This document shows positions 43,669-52,626 of a DNA stretch of 64,000 bases, piece after piece. The notes under the pieces were generated by a model. That model was not told where the DNA came from. It searched no databases and saw only the letters and a program-made list of their open reading frames with translations. The first letter of the stretch is position 1, and each line of letters begins with the position of its first letter. Both the position numbers and the translations under genes were made by a program. Source of the DNA: Streptomyces sp. yr375 (GTDB lineage Bacteria > Actinomycetota > Actinomycetes > Streptomycetales > Streptomycetaceae); assembly GCF_900110755.1 (NCBI RefSeq), contig NZ_FOFF01000003.1, positions 186,001-250,000 on the forward strand. The letters are read 5' to 3'.

Positions 43669-44208
43669 ATGAGCCTGCAATTCCAGCGCAACGCCGATGG
43701 CACGATCACCGGCCGCAACATCAAGACCGGCTTCACGCTCACCTCGGCCGACGAGGAGGAGGTGCAGCGGCTGGTGCATGAGGACGCGGGCTGGGAGTAC
43801 ACCCCGCCGCCCACTCCGCCGCCTCCGGGGTTCCACCGATTCACCCTGGTGCACGACGAGTTCGGCTACGGCAGCTTCGGCGACGAGCCGTACGACAGCC
43901 TGCGCACACGTCCGCCCAACGGCTGCGAACCCGTCGACTGGGGCTGCTTCGCCCTGAAGTGCGAGCGACCGGGGGCCTCGCTCCTGGGCGCCGTGTCCGA
44001 CACCGTCGCGGAGATCCGCCGCGAGCACGGGCTGGTGATGAACAGCCTCGGCGTCGAGAAGCCCGACGAGTGGTTCGGGGACGACAGAAACGGCTACGGG
44101 GCACAGATCGTGGCGCACCTGATGCTCACGGCGGCCCACCGCGCCGCCCGCCTCGGTTACGGGCGGAAGGACTTGGTGCGGCTGCTCGATGCGGCGGGGG
44201 TCCGGTAG
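43669..44208 (+). CDS. Hypothetical protein, 179 residues
   Basis: No family recognised. ATG at 43669 has GGGGGTAC just upstream; a GTG 30 bases earlier would add ten residues. The N-terminal 40 residues (SLQFQRNADGTITGRNIKTGF) look like a small beta domain, then a PPPTPPPPG linker. The rest is mixed: FHRFTLVHDEFGYGSFG, then a helical end (IVAHLMLTAAHRAARLGYGR). No signal peptide or membrane segment. It precedes another uncharacterised gene on the same strand by 224 bases. Confidence 0.7.
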   Translation: MSLQFQRNADGTITGRNIKTGFTLTSADEEEVQRLVHEDAGWEYTPPPTPPPPGFHRFTLVHDEFGYGSFGDEPYDSLRTRPPNGCEPVDWGCFALKCERPGASLLGAVSDTVAEIRREHGLVMNSLGVEKPDEWFGDDRNGYGAQIVAHLMLTAAHRAARLGYGRKDLVRLLDAAGVR

Positions 44209-44432
44209 CGGTGGTGGATCTTCATCAGGTGCCCGGCGGCCACTCCCCGCCGAGAAGAGACGCTCGGCAGATGCGCCACTCCTGTCGGTCGTCATGCCGT
44301 CATCGCGTCTGGGCAGCGCGCAGAGCAAGGACGTGTAGGGGGAGAGGCGATCGGGCCGGGCGGCGGACGAAAACACGTTGGCGGGCTGCCGCCGAGCTGC
44401 GACGATGCCCCTGTTTCCCAGACGGAGGATAT

Positions 44433-45593
44433 TTGTTCGTTTTCGTGTGTACGGGGTGCGGTGCCAGGCTGACCGCCCCACTGTCCGAGGTCGCGCTGCC
44501 GGTCCACGCCCATCAGAATTACGGGAACGGGATTCAGCTCCCGGTGCTCATGGAGTCGGGCACTTTCGCCGTGGAACCGGAGCCCTGGGGGCCGCCGTGG
44601 CGAAGGTGGGAGGAGATCGATCCGGACGAGGCGGCGGCACGCGGTATCCATGCGCCGGTCCACGCTCTGTCCGACGGCGCGCCCGGCGCGATCGTCATCG
44701 CACCCGGAGACACCCGTGCCACGGTGCTGATCCCGGAACGCGGCGGCGGCTACTGTTGCGGCCTCGGCTGGGGCGATGGCCCCAACATGGCCTGCGAGGC
44801 GTGTGGCCTGCCCGTGGCGAGCCGGATCGACGACTGCTCGACCTGGCAGGCGGTGTGGCTCGCCCCGGACGCCGTGCACCGCCTCCCCGTCGACGTCCCC
44901 TCCGAGGCCGCCGACACCACACCGCTTTCCTGGGCGGAGCTGACGGCCCAGGGGAAGGGCACGCCCCCGTTCGAACCGATCGGCAGATGGGGAGCACGGA
45001 TCGGACCGAACTGCTGGTGGTCATGGAGCCCACAGTGGGAGGCGGCAGCCGGCCGGGCACTCGCCCACCTCCTGGCGGCGTCGCAGGGGCGACCCGTGAC
45101 AGTCCCGGACGGCCTGGCCGAGGAAGTCTTCCAACGTGCCCTCGACACCCTGCTGCCCGCAGGTCCGCCGACGGCGCGCGCTGTTCTGGCCGGACCGGGA
45201 CTGCCCGCCCCCGACACGGACGCCGACATACTCCTCGTGCCGACCCACCCACAGACCGGAGAAGCCTGGACCCCGGCCGGCGGCCCGGCATACCCAGTGC
45301 CAGTGCCAGTGCCAGTGCCAGTGCCAGTGCCGCTGCCTGTGCCCGTGGCGCTGCCGTTCGGGGTGTGGCTGTGGCTGGCCTTCCCCAAGCCGCACCTGCC
45401 CGTCCCCACGTCGGGCCGCATACCCGACGGCATTCTCCGCGACGACCCGCCCGCGCCGCGCCCCCACCACCTGTTTCGGATCGACCCCGGTGTGTTCCAG
45501 CACGCCCTGGTCCGACTGTCGGCCGTCCGCAGCCCGTGGCTGCGCGACATCCTCAGGAACTGCACGCAGCAGATGCGCGCCCGCATCTTCTAG
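44433..45593 (+). CDS. Hypothetical cysteine-rich protein with a Pro-Val repeat, TTG start
   Basis: A 386-residue protein of unknown function. I place the start at a TTG (LFVFVCTGCG) because GGAGG lies 4 bases before it; the frame is open upstream but without similarity or a ribosome site. CTGCG at the start and YCCGLGWGDGPNMACEACGLP near residue 105 give two or three possible metal-binding Cys pairs. WSWSPQWEAAAGRALAHLL lies in the middle. Near residue 288 is a run of nine Pro-Val-type dipeptides. Similar small-zinc-site proteins occur in Streptomyces, but I know no function. The 224 bases before it hold no gene. Confidence 0.7.
   Translation: MFVFVCTGCGARLTAPLSEVALPVHAHQNYGNGIQLPVLMESGTFAVEPEPWGPPWRRWEEIDPDEAAARGIHAPVHALSDGAPGAIVIAPGDTRATVLIPERGGGYCCGLGWGDGPNMACEACGLPVASRIDDCSTWQAVWLAPDAVHRLPVDVPSEAADTTPLSWAELTAQGKGTPPFEPIGRWGARIGPNCWWSWSPQWEAAAGRALAHLLAASQGRPVTVPDGLAEEVFQRALDTLLPAGPPTARAVLAGPGLPAPDTDADILLVPTHPQTGEAWTPAGGPAYPVPVPVPVPVPVPLPVPVALPFGVWLWLAFPKPHLPVPTSGRIPDGILRDDPPAPRPHHLFRIDPGVFQHALVRLSAVRSPWLRDILRNCTQQMRARIF
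45294..45347 (+). repeat. Hexanucleotide CCAGTG repeat encoding a Pro-Val run
   Basis: Six perfect CCAGTG units (45294-45329) followed by CCGCTG, CCTGTG and CCCGTG. In frame, they give PVPVPV...PLPVPV. CCA is not a favoured proline codon here, so the perfect block looks like recent slippage. Confidence 0.95.
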
Positions 45594-45629
45594 TCAGCCG
45601 GCAGCAGGGCTCGGTGCGGGGCAGAGGCG

Positions 45630-46022
45630 CTAGCAGTCTCGGAGCACTGCCGACTGGTTCAGTACCTGCGCTCGTGTGGACGTGAAGCGGGCATAGGTCT
45701 CTCCGTTTCGTGCGCCGGGTCGGAAGGCGGCCACCCGGTGGCAGTTCTGGAAGGCCAGGGTGATGTCGAAGTGGCGTTCCAGGCTGCTGCGGATGGCGTC
45801 GCTGGCGAGGGCGCGCAGGAGTTGGCCGCGTTCCTGTTCGGAGGCGGGAGGGGTCTGGTTGTCGGCGAACTCGTTGATTCCGGCGTGGAGTCGAGTGGAG
45901 AGGTCGGCGATGAGCTCGTAGGCGTAGGGGAGGGACGTACGGACGGTGTCCACGAAGTCCTCCTCGCTGATGGCACCGGCTTCGGCCTCGGCGAGGAGCT
46001 TGGGGGAGACGTCGAGAGACAT
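45630..46022 (-). CDS. SCO5389-family protein of unknown function
   Basis: A 130-residue soluble protein. SLDVSPKLLAEAEAGAISEE, FVDTVRTSLPYAYELI, EFADNQTPPASEQERGQLLR and FQNCHRVAAFRPG match, from memory, the small actinobacterial family represented by SCO5389. It is all-helical in appearance, with no known function. The ATG at 46022 has a weak purine-rich site upstream (ACAGGACACCCC). It is 98 bases downstream of the CooC-like ATPase gene on the same strand and may be co-transcribed. Confidence 0.75.
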   Translation of the reverse strand: MSLDVSPKLLAEAEAGAISEEDFVDTVRTSLPYAYELIADLSTRLHAGINEFADNQTPPASEQERGQLLRALASDAIRSSLERHFDITLAFQNCHRVAAFRPGARNGETYARFTSTRAQVLNQSAVLRDC

Positions 46023-46120
46023 GGGGTGTCCTGTTCTTGTTGAGGTGGAGGCGGAGAGGGGGATGGAGATGGACTTCGGTCTCTGATAGCAGGTCTGTGA
46101 TGGCTGGGGTCAGGGACGTC

Positions 46121-47077
46121 TCAGGTCAGGGATGGCGGGCCCGGGGTGAATTCCGGGTCCACCTGTGACGCCAGGTCCTGGCCGGTTGCCTGGTTGGCCC
46201 AGGAGTGGGCGTTGCGCAGGTGGAAGTCGACGGCGTGGCGGTGGAGGGTCGGCCAGTCCTTGCCGCGGGCGTCGACCGTTTCGCGCAGGATGGTCAGGGC
46301 GTGGCGGTTGGTGTCCTCCAGTTCGCCCTGGGGATTGCCCCGTTCGGCCGAGCGGACCCAGGGGGAGAGGACGAGGTGGGTGAGGAGGTCGTCGCCCACT
46401 TGCTCCTTCAGGAAGAGCAGATCGTCCTCGCCGGTCACCTTGTTTCCGACCACGGCGAGGGGGATGCCGAACTCGCGGGCGTGGTCGCGGTACTGGCGGT
46501 AGACGGAGACGCCCTTGCGGGTGGGTTCGGCCACCAGGAACGTCATGTCGAAGCGGGCGAACAGACCCGAGGCGAAGGCGTCGGCGCCGGCGGTCATGTC
46601 CATCACCAGGTACTCGCCGGGGCCGTCCACCAGGTGGCTCAGGTAGAGCTCCACCGCGCCGAGCTTGGAGTGGTAGCAGGCCACGCCCAGGTCGCCCTCG
46701 TCGAACTCGCCCGTCACCATCAGCGGCACCCCGCCCACCCGTTGGACATGGCGCGTGTGCAGCTCGTCGTCGCCCAGCAGGCGCAGCAGCCGGGAGCCGC
46801 GGCCCGGCGGGGTCGTCTTGACCATCGCCTCGCGGGAGGTGATCCGGGGGTTGGTGCCGCGCAGCAGATCCTTGATCTCGCCCAGGTGTGCGGCCAGAGG
46901 CGGGGCCGCGAAGGGCAGCGTCCCGGCCGTGGGGTCCAGCGCCTCGGACAGGTGCTGGTTGATGTCGCCGTCCACGGCCAGCACCGGTGCGCCGGACCGC
47001 GCCACCTGACGGGCGAACAGGGCCGACAGTGTCGTCTTGCCGCTGCCGCCCTTCCCCACGAATGCGACGCGCATCAC
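46121..47077 (-). CDS. CooC/MinD-like P-loop ATPase
   Basis: A 318-residue ParA/MinD-superfamily ATPase; GTG at 47077 and ATG at 47074 are adjacent possible starts. VGKGGSGKTTLSALFA near residue 6 is the deviant Walker A (KGGSGKTT), VLAVDGDINQHL near 33 the next block, and YLVMDMTAGADAFASGLF near 152 the Walker B region. VVGNKVTGEDDLLFLKEQ near 208 is the guanine/adenine recognition strand. The layout is closest to CooC, which helps load nickel into CO dehydrogenase, but no such enzyme is nearby. The divergent region contains a zinc-repressor-like palindrome, and a possible metal uptake operon starts across it. Target unknown. Confidence 0.82.
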   Translation of the reverse strand: MMRVAFVGKGGSGKTTLSALFARQVARSGAPVLAVDGDINQHLSEALDPTAGTLPFAAPPLAAHLGEIKDLLRGTNPRITSREAMVKTTPPGRGSRLLRLLGDDELHTRHVQRVGGVPLMVTGEFDEGDLGVACYHSKLGAVELYLSHLVDGPGEYLVMDMTAGADAFASGLFARFDMTFLVAEPTRKGVSVYRQYRDHAREFGIPLAVVGNKVTGEDDLLFLKEQVGDDLLTHLVLSPWVRSAERGNPQGELEDTNRHALTILRETVDARGKDWPTLHRHAVDFHLRNAHSWANQATGQDLASQVDPEFTPGPPSLT

Positions 47078-47090
47078 TACACCGCCCTAT

Positions 47091-47105
47091 TGAAAATGAA
47101 TGTCA
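47091..47105. promoter_or_regulatory. Zur/Fur-type palindrome between ATPase and GNAT operons
   Basis: TGAAAATGAATGTCA is an imperfect 7-1-7 palindrome of the type bound by Zur in actinobacteria (TGAAAATnnTTTTCA-like), 14 bases upstream of the ATPase start and 91 before the divergent acetyltransferase start. It is also the most AT-rich spot in this region. The match is by eye only; similar strings can arise in a promoter. Confidence 0.35.
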
Positions 47106-47195
47106 TGTGGCTAGATTTAGGGGCGCGTCATGATCTCTGTCAAATCCGGGAGCAGGTGATTAAGTGATCAACCGTCGGCAGTTAATGCATAAGCT

Positions 47196-47912
47196 ATGCA
47201 AGTGCGTGACTACTGCATCAGGCCTGCGGGCCCAGACGACCTGGACGGTGCCCGGGCTCTCATGCTCGACACCGTGTACCGCGATTTCGGCACCGGTTAC
47301 GTGCCGCGCTGGCACGGCGACATCATCGACCCGGTCGCTGCCTACCTCCTCCCGGTCCGCCATACCCTGCTGGTCGCGATCGAGGGCGGGGGCCGTGAAG
47401 GGGGTGCGGGTGGTGAGGTCGTCGCCACGGCGGCCCTGGACTCGCGCGGTCCCGTGTACCCGCCTAACCCGCGCCATGTCGCCGAGCGCTACCCGTCCGG
47501 CGCGACCGCGCAACTGCGCCGCGTGTACGTCCGTCGGGAGCATCGTCGGCGCGGCCTCGCCCGGCGGCTGGTCGGCGAACTCCTCGCCTTCGCGGTCGCG
47601 GACGGCGGCTATCGCTCCGTCTATCTGCACACCGATCCGGCCGTGGAAGGGGCCGAGGGGTTCTGGCGGTCGCTCGGCACCGTCGTGCACGACGAGCGGG
47701 AGAAGGCGAACGGCGGTCAGGGCGTCGTGCACTTCGACGTCCCCCTCGACGCCCTCGTCCCCACCTCTTCCGTCGCGACCTCCTCGTCTGTCGTGGCCTC
47801 CGTGACCCCCGTGGGTTCCGCGACAGCCATTACCTCCGCCATCTCCTCCACCTCTTCCGTCCCCGATCCCCGTTCTCAGCCTCGTTCCCAGCCCCGTCCC
47901 ACAGACCGGTAG
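47196..47912 (+). CDS. GNAT-family N-acetyltransferase
   Basis: A 238-residue acetyltransferase. The ATG is in AAGCTATGCAAGTG. YCIRPAGPDDLDGARALM starts the fold; LRRVYVRREHRRRGLARRLV near residue 107 is motif A, binding acetyl-CoA pyrophosphate, and GYRSVYLHTDPAVEGAEGFW follows as motif B. The last 50 residues are Ser/Thr/Val-rich and disordered. It starts an apparent operon; the next gene begins 4 bases after its stop. Substrate unknown. Confidence 0.88.
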   Translation: MQVRDYCIRPAGPDDLDGARALMLDTVYRDFGTGYVPRWHGDIIDPVAAYLLPVRHTLLVAIEGGGREGGAGGEVVATAALDSRGPVYPPNPRHVAERYPSGATAQLRRVYVRREHRRRGLARRLVGELLAFAVADGGYRSVYLHTDPAVEGAEGFWRSLGTVVHDEREKANGGQGVVHFDVPLDALVPTSSVATSSSVVASVTPVGSATAITSAISSTSSVPDPRSQPRSQPRPTDR

Positions 47913-47916
47913 CCTC

Positions 47917-49437
47917 ATGCCCTTGCTCAGCCGTTCCCGTCGGTCCCTTCGTCCCCGGCTTCTTGCCGCCTTTCTCCTCACCCCGCTCCTCGCCGGTTGT
48001 TTCGCCTCGCCCTCCGGTGACGACGGTGAGGGGTCCGGCGGTGGCGGCGGGTCCCGGCTGCGCGTCGCTCTCGCCTTCCCGCCCGCCGAGAACCTCTCTC
48101 CGTACGGCGCCGACGCGACGATCCTCAGTCGGCTCGGGGTCACCGAGGGGCTGACCGTCCTCGACGCCAACGGTGCCGCCGCCCCCGCGCTCGCCGCGTC
48201 CTGGCGTCGCGAGGACGACCGGACCTGGCTGTTCACCCTGCGCGAGGCCAGGTTCCAGGACGGTACGGAGGTCACGGCCGCCGCCGTCGCCGCCTCCCTC
48301 ACCCGCGCCACCCAGGCCAAGCCCGCCCCGGCCGCGCTCTCCGGTGTCACCCTCACCGTGAAGGCGGAGGGCGACACCGGCGTACGGGTCGCCACCGCCG
48401 CCCCCGACCCCGTCCTGCCGCTGCGGCTGTCCAGCCCCAGCCTCGCCGTCCTCGCCCCCAAGGCGTACGGCGCGAAGGGCGCCGTCGACCCGGTCGGTAC
48501 GGCCACCGGCCCCTTCAAGATCGCCAAGGTGGCCGGCGCCACGGCCGCCGACCTCGTCCGCTTCGACGACTACTGGGGCGGCCGGGCCCAGGCCTCCGGC
48601 ATCGACGTGCGATTCATCGCCGACGGCACGGCCCGCGCCAACGCCCTGCGTACCGGGCAGGTCGACCTCGCGGAGTCGATACCCGTCGCCCAGGCCGCGA
48701 CCCTCGACGCGGACAGCCGCCGCGAGACCGCCACGACCCGCACCGCCAGCCTGCTCCTCAACACGAAGTCCGGCGTCTTCAAGGACCCGGCGCTGCGCGC
48801 CGCTGCCCGCGCGGCCGTCGACACCTCCGCCCTCGCCAAGGGCGTCTACGAGGGTCACGCCGACGCCGGCGTCGGCATCTACGGCCCCGCCGTCACCTGG
48901 GCCGCCGGCAAGCGCGTCCAGCCCATCGGACGGGCGAAGGCCGGCAGCCCCGGCGGTGCCGCCATCACCGTCGCCACCTATGACAACCGGCCCGAACTCC
49001 CGGAAGTCGCGCAGGTGTTGAAGCAGCAGTTGGAGAAGGCCGGGTTCAAGGTGAAGCTGGAGGTGCGGGAGTACTCGCGGTTGGAGAGCGACGCGCTTGC
49101 CGGGAAGTTCGACGCCGTCGTCGGCGCGCGCAACAGCCTTCTCGACACCGGTGACCCCGTCGGCGTCCTGGCCAGCGACTACACCTGCGCCGGCGGCTAC
49201 AACCTCGCGCTGCTGTGCGACAAGGCCGTCGACCGGGCCGTCGCCACGGCGCAGTCGACCGCCGACACCGACAAGCGGCAGGACGCCGCCATGGCCGCCG
49301 AGGCCTTGATACTCGGCACCGACGCCGTCGTCCCGCTGGTCCACCAGCGCGTCATCACCGGCGTCGGCGCCAAGGTCAGCGGGATGCTCCTCGACCCGTA
49401 CGAGCGCACTCTCGTCGGCACCGGGACCCGGCGCTGA
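47917..49437 (+). CDS. ABC transporter substrate-binding lipoprotein, SBP family 5
   Basis: A 506-residue lipoprotein: basic start, LLAAFLLTPLLAGCFAS with Cys28 in a lipobox. The mature part is the peptide/nickel-binding family 5 fold: LRVALAFPPAENLSPYGADA at the N-terminus, LAASWRREDDRTWLFTLREA near residue 90 (the family's conserved 'W x F x L r' block), FQDGTEVTAAAVAASLTRA, and GTATGPFKIAKV near 195. Ligands of the family are peptides, nickel chelates and sugars. It is followed 4 bases later by a fused permease, but no ATP-binding subunit is encoded next to it. Ligand unknown; metal chelate is possible given the context. Confidence 0.9.
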   Translation: MPLLSRSRRSLRPRLLAAFLLTPLLAGCFASPSGDDGEGSGGGGGSRLRVALAFPPAENLSPYGADATILSRLGVTEGLTVLDANGAAAPALAASWRREDDRTWLFTLREARFQDGTEVTAAAVAASLTRATQAKPAPAALSGVTLTVKAEGDTGVRVATAAPDPVLPLRLSSPSLAVLAPKAYGAKGAVDPVGTATGPFKIAKVAGATAADLVRFDDYWGGRAQASGIDVRFIADGTARANALRTGQVDLAESIPVAQAATLDADSRRETATTRTASLLLNTKSGVFKDPALRAAARAAVDTSALAKGVYEGHADAGVGIYGPAVTWAAGKRVQPIGRAKAGSPGGAAITVATYDNRPELPEVAQVLKQQLEKAGFKVKLEVREYSRLESDALAGKFDAVVGARNSLLDTGDPVGVLASDYTCAGGYNLALLCDKAVDRAVATAQSTADTDKRQDAAMAAEALILGTDAVVPLVHQRVITGVGAKVSGMLLDPYERTLVGTGTRR

Positions 49438-49441
49438 CGGC

Positions 49442-51292
49442 ATGAGGAGCAGGGTGGGCACGCTGCTGTGGCGTGCCGGACTGGCCGCGCTGCTGGTGTG
49501 CGGGATCGGGCTGCTGCCCTGGCTCTCGCGCACCGACCCGGCGCTCACCGTACTGAAGGCGCGGTCCGCCGACCGTGACGCCACCCCCGAGGTGCTCGCC
49601 GACATCCGGGCCCAACTCGGCCTGGACGACGGCCCGTTGCACCTCCTCGGGCAGTGGCTCGCGGGGTTGCCGCGCGGGGACGCGGGGCGGTCGTGGATCT
49701 CCGGCACCGAGGTCATGCCCGACGTTCTGCAAGCTCTGGGCGTGTCGCTGCTGTTGGTGGCGGTGGCGCTGACGGTCGCCGTCGTCACCGCCGCCGGGGT
49801 GTGCGCCCGCACCCTGTACCTCGGTGCGCGGCGCGGCCTCGACGGGCGGCCCGCCGGCGGCTCCGGCTCCGCCGTGCTCGCCGCGCTGCCGGAGTTCCTC
49901 ACCGCCTCCGTCCTCGCCACGGTGGTCGGCGTGCAGTGGGGGTGGCTGCCCGCCCTCGGCTGGTACGGCCCGCAGTGGACCGTGCTGCCCGCGCTCGCTC
50001 TCGGCCTGCCCGCCGGGGCGGTGCTGGGCCGCCTGCTCGACGACCAACTGCCCGCCGCCTTCGCCGAACCCTGGGCGCTCGCCGCCGCCGCGCGCGGACT
50101 GCCCGGCCGCAGCATCGCCCGCAAGGCGCTGCGCCGCTGCGTGCCCGGACTGCTGCCCAACCTCGGGCTGTTCGTCGTGGGCCTGACCGGCGGGTCCGTC
50201 GCCGTCGAGCAGATCTTCGACATACCCGGGCTCGGCCGGACCACCCTCCAGGCGGCGATCGCCCAGGATCTGCCCGTCCTCCAGGCAGGCACCCTCGTGC
50301 TCGTCGCCCTCGCGGCCGTCACCACCGGCGCAGCCCGCCTCGCCGCCCGGCTGATCATCGGGCCCGCCCTGCGCGACGGCGCGCTGCATACACTCCACCG
50401 GCCACCGCCGACGGCCCGCAGGATCCTGCCTCTCGCATACAGTCTCCTGTTGTTCGTCGTCATCGCCCTCGGGCTGCCCCGCGACCCGCTTGCCCTCGAC
50501 ACCCGCGCCCGTCTCCAACCTCCCTCTACCGCCCACCCGTTCGGCACGGACGCGCTCGGCCGCGACGTCCTCGCCCGGGTCGCGCACGGCGCTCTCGACA
50601 CCCTGCTGCTCGCCCTCGCCATCAGCGCGATCGCGCTCACCGCCGGGATCCTGCTCGGGCTGGCGCCCCGGCTGTCCGGGCCGCTCGTCGACACCGTCAA
50701 CGCCGTACCGCCCGTGCTCGCCGCGCTCCTCGTCGCCGCGGTGTGGGGCAGCGGGCCCACGACGCCCGTCCTGGCCGTGGCCGTCGTGGCCTGGGCGCCG
50801 CTCGCCGCGCACACCTCCGCGCTGCTGCGGGAGGAACGGGCCACCGTCCATCTGACCGCCACCCGCGCCCTCGGCGCCGGCCCCTGGTACCTGCTGAGGA
50901 GCGAACTCCTGCCCGCCGCCCTGCCGCCCGTCGCCCGCCACGCCCTCCTGCGCCTGCCCGGCATCGCCCTGGCCCTGGCCTCCCTCGGCTTCCTCGGCCT
51001 CGGCGCTCAGCCGCCGTCCCCCGAGTGGGGCCTGCTCCTCGCCGAGAACCAGCCCTACGCCGAACGCGCCCCCTGGGCCGTCCTCGCCCCCGCCACCGTC
51101 CTCGCCCTCCTCGGCGCCCTCGCCGTCACCGCCGCCGGAGCACTGCGCCTGCCACGACGACGTCGTACGGCAGACCCCGAAGGGCCCGCAGACCCCGCAG
51201 GTCCCCTGGATCCTGCGGACTCCATAGGTCCCGCAGGTCCACGTGCCGGTGAACCGCCCGCTCCCGAAGCTAAGTTGGCGGGTGCCCGGTGA
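49442..51292 (+). CDS. Fused ABC transporter permease (DppB and DppC type in one chain)
   Basis: A 616-residue membrane protein in which the two permeases usually encoded separately are joined. The first half (about 1-310) has DppB features: SGTEVMPDVLQALGVSLLLV, ARGLPGRSIARKALRRCVP (EAA-like loop) and VEQIFDIPGLGRTTL. The second half (about 320-580) has DppC features: HPFGTDALGRDVLARVAHGA, then ATRALGAGPWYLLRSELLPA (EAA loop) and SLGFLGLGAQPPSPEWG. The C-terminal 45 residues are Pro/Asp-rich. An ATPase must be supplied elsewhere. The stop overlaps the next start in GTGA. Fusion gives a fixed 1:1 ratio. Confidence 0.9.
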   Translation: MRSRVGTLLWRAGLAALLVCGIGLLPWLSRTDPALTVLKARSADRDATPEVLADIRAQLGLDDGPLHLLGQWLAGLPRGDAGRSWISGTEVMPDVLQALGVSLLLVAVALTVAVVTAAGVCARTLYLGARRGLDGRPAGGSGSAVLAALPEFLTASVLATVVGVQWGWLPALGWYGPQWTVLPALALGLPAGAVLGRLLDDQLPAAFAEPWALAAAARGLPGRSIARKALRRCVPGLLPNLGLFVVGLTGGSVAVEQIFDIPGLGRTTLQAAIAQDLPVLQAGTLVLVALAAVTTGAARLAARLIIGPALRDGALHTLHRPPPTARRILPLAYSLLLFVVIALGLPRDPLALDTRARLQPPSTAHPFGTDALGRDVLARVAHGALDTLLLALAISAIALTAGILLGLAPRLSGPLVDTVNAVPPVLAALLVAAVWGSGPTTPVLAVAVVAWAPLAAHTSALLREERATVHLTATRALGAGPWYLLRSELLPAALPPVARHALLRLPGIALALASLGFLGLGAQPPSPEWGLLLAENQPYAERAPWAVLAPATVLALLGALAVTAAGALRLPRRRRTADPEGPADPAGPLDPADSIGPAGPRAGEPPAPEAKLAGAR

Positions 51293-52575
51293 CGCCACCC
51301 GTGCCCCCGTTCCCGCCGTCGCCCCCGCCCTCGCCCGCGGCCGTGCCTGCGCCCACGCCGGCGTCCGCGCCCGTGAAGGCGCAACTCTCGCCGCTGCTGC
51401 GGCTGCTGATACTCACTCAACTCGCCTTCAACATCGGCTTCTTCGCCGTCCTGCCGTTTCTCGCCGAGCATCTGGGCGGCGCGGTCGGGATGGCGGGCTG
51501 GCTGGTCGGGTTCGTGCTGGGGTTGCGGACCTTCAGCCAGCAGGGGCTGTTCGTGGTCGGCGGGGCGTTGGCCGACCGGTACGGCGTGCGGCCCGTCGTC
51601 CTCGCCGGATGCGCGCTGCGCATCGCCGGGTTCGGCTGGCTCGGGTACGCGGAGCAGCCCTGGACGGTCGTCGGGGCGGTGCTGCTGATCGGGTTCGCCG
51701 CCGCGCTGTTCTCGCCCGCCGTCGAGTCCGAGGTGGCCCGGCAGGCCGTCCTGCACGAGGAGGCGGGCGGCGGATCGCGGACCCGGGTGCTGGCGCTGTT
51801 CACGGTCGCCGGGCAGGCCGGGGCGTTCGTCGGCCCGCTGCTCGGCGCGCTGCTCCTGGAGCTCGACTTCCGTGCGGTGTGCCTGGCCGGAGCCGGGGTC
51901 TTCGTCGTCGTCCTCGCCGCGCACGCGTGGCTGCTGCCGCAGCACATACCCGGCCGCACCCGCGTCGAGGTGCGCGGTGGCATCGGCCCGCTGCTGCGCA
52001 ACCGCCGTTTCCTCGCCCTGTGTTGCGCGTACGGCGCCTATCTCCTCGCCTACAACCAGCTCTATCTCGCCCTGCCCGCCGAGGTGGAGCGGGCGGCCGG
52101 TTCGCAGGCGCCGCTGGCCTGGCTGTTCGCGCTGTCGTCGGTGCTGGTGGTGACCGCCCAACTGCCGGTCACCCGGTGGGTGGGGGAGCGGCTGAGCCTG
52201 CGCCGCTCGATGACGGCCGGGCTCGTACTGATCGCCGCCGGGTTCGCCGTCGTGGCCGCCGCTCTGCCCGCCGGGTGGACCGGGACGGCCGGGCTCCTGC
52301 CCGCGGCCGGTTTCGTCGTCCTGCTCACCCTCGGTCAGATGCTCGTCGCGCCCGCGGCCCGCTCCTGGGTGCCCGACCTCGCCGAGGACGGCCGGCTCGG
52401 CCTCTACACCGGGGCGCTCTCCTCGGTCTCCGGGCTGATCGTGCTGATCGGCAGCGCGGTCACCGGCACCCTCCTCGACACCCGGCTGCCGCCGGCCGTG
52501 CCCTGGCTCCTCCTGGCCGCCGTACCGGCCGCCGCCGTCCTGCTGCTCCCGCGCGCAGCGCCCCGCCGGGGATGA
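51289..52575 (+). CDS. Major facilitator superfamily transporter (MdtH-like)
   Basis: A 428-residue carrier with a GTG start overlapping the permease stop. After a Pro/Ala-rich tail of 35 residues, twelve helices follow. GGALADRYGVRPVVLAG near residue 92 is the MFS loop 2-3 motif (GxLaDrxGrkp). FTVAGQAGAFVGPLLGALLL near 168 is the antiporter motif C region (G...GP.lG), indicating export. It resembles MdtH-type drug or amino-acid efflux carriers. In this operon it may export the metabolite or chelate handled by the binding protein. Substrate unknown. Confidence 0.88.
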   Translation: MTPPVPPFPPSPPPSPAAVPAPTPASAPVKAQLSPLLRLLILTQLAFNIGFFAVLPFLAEHLGGAVGMAGWLVGFVLGLRTFSQQGLFVVGGALADRYGVRPVVLAGCALRIAGFGWLGYAEQPWTVVGAVLLIGFAAALFSPAVESEVARQAVLHEEAGGGSRTRVLALFTVAGQAGAFVGPLLGALLLELDFRAVCLAGAGVFVVVLAAHAWLLPQHIPGRTRVEVRGGIGPLLRNRRFLALCCAYGAYLLAYNQLYLALPAEVERAAGSQAPLAWLFALSSVLVVTAQLPVTRWVGERLSLRRSMTAGLVLIAAGFAVVAAALPAGWTGTAGLLPAAGFVVLLTLGQMLVAPAARSWVPDLAEDGRLGLYTGALSSVSGLIVLIGSAVTGTLLDTRLPPAVPWLLLAAVPAAAVLLLPRAAPRRG

Positions 52576-52626
52576 ACGCGGGAGCGACGGCCGACGTACC
52601 AGTCGGACGTGGGAGGATCCCTCACC

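Noticed and set aside
45294..45347. CCAGTG repeat as a regulatory protein-binding array
   Set aside because: It is in frame within a coding sequence and gives a Pro-Val run; simple slippage explains it.
47830..50964. A minus-strand open frame of 1044 codons
   Set aside because: It is antisense to the binding-protein and permease genes. High GC at third positions removes stops from the opposite frame. It has no domain and reads as Gly/Arg/Asp-rich low-complexity sequence.
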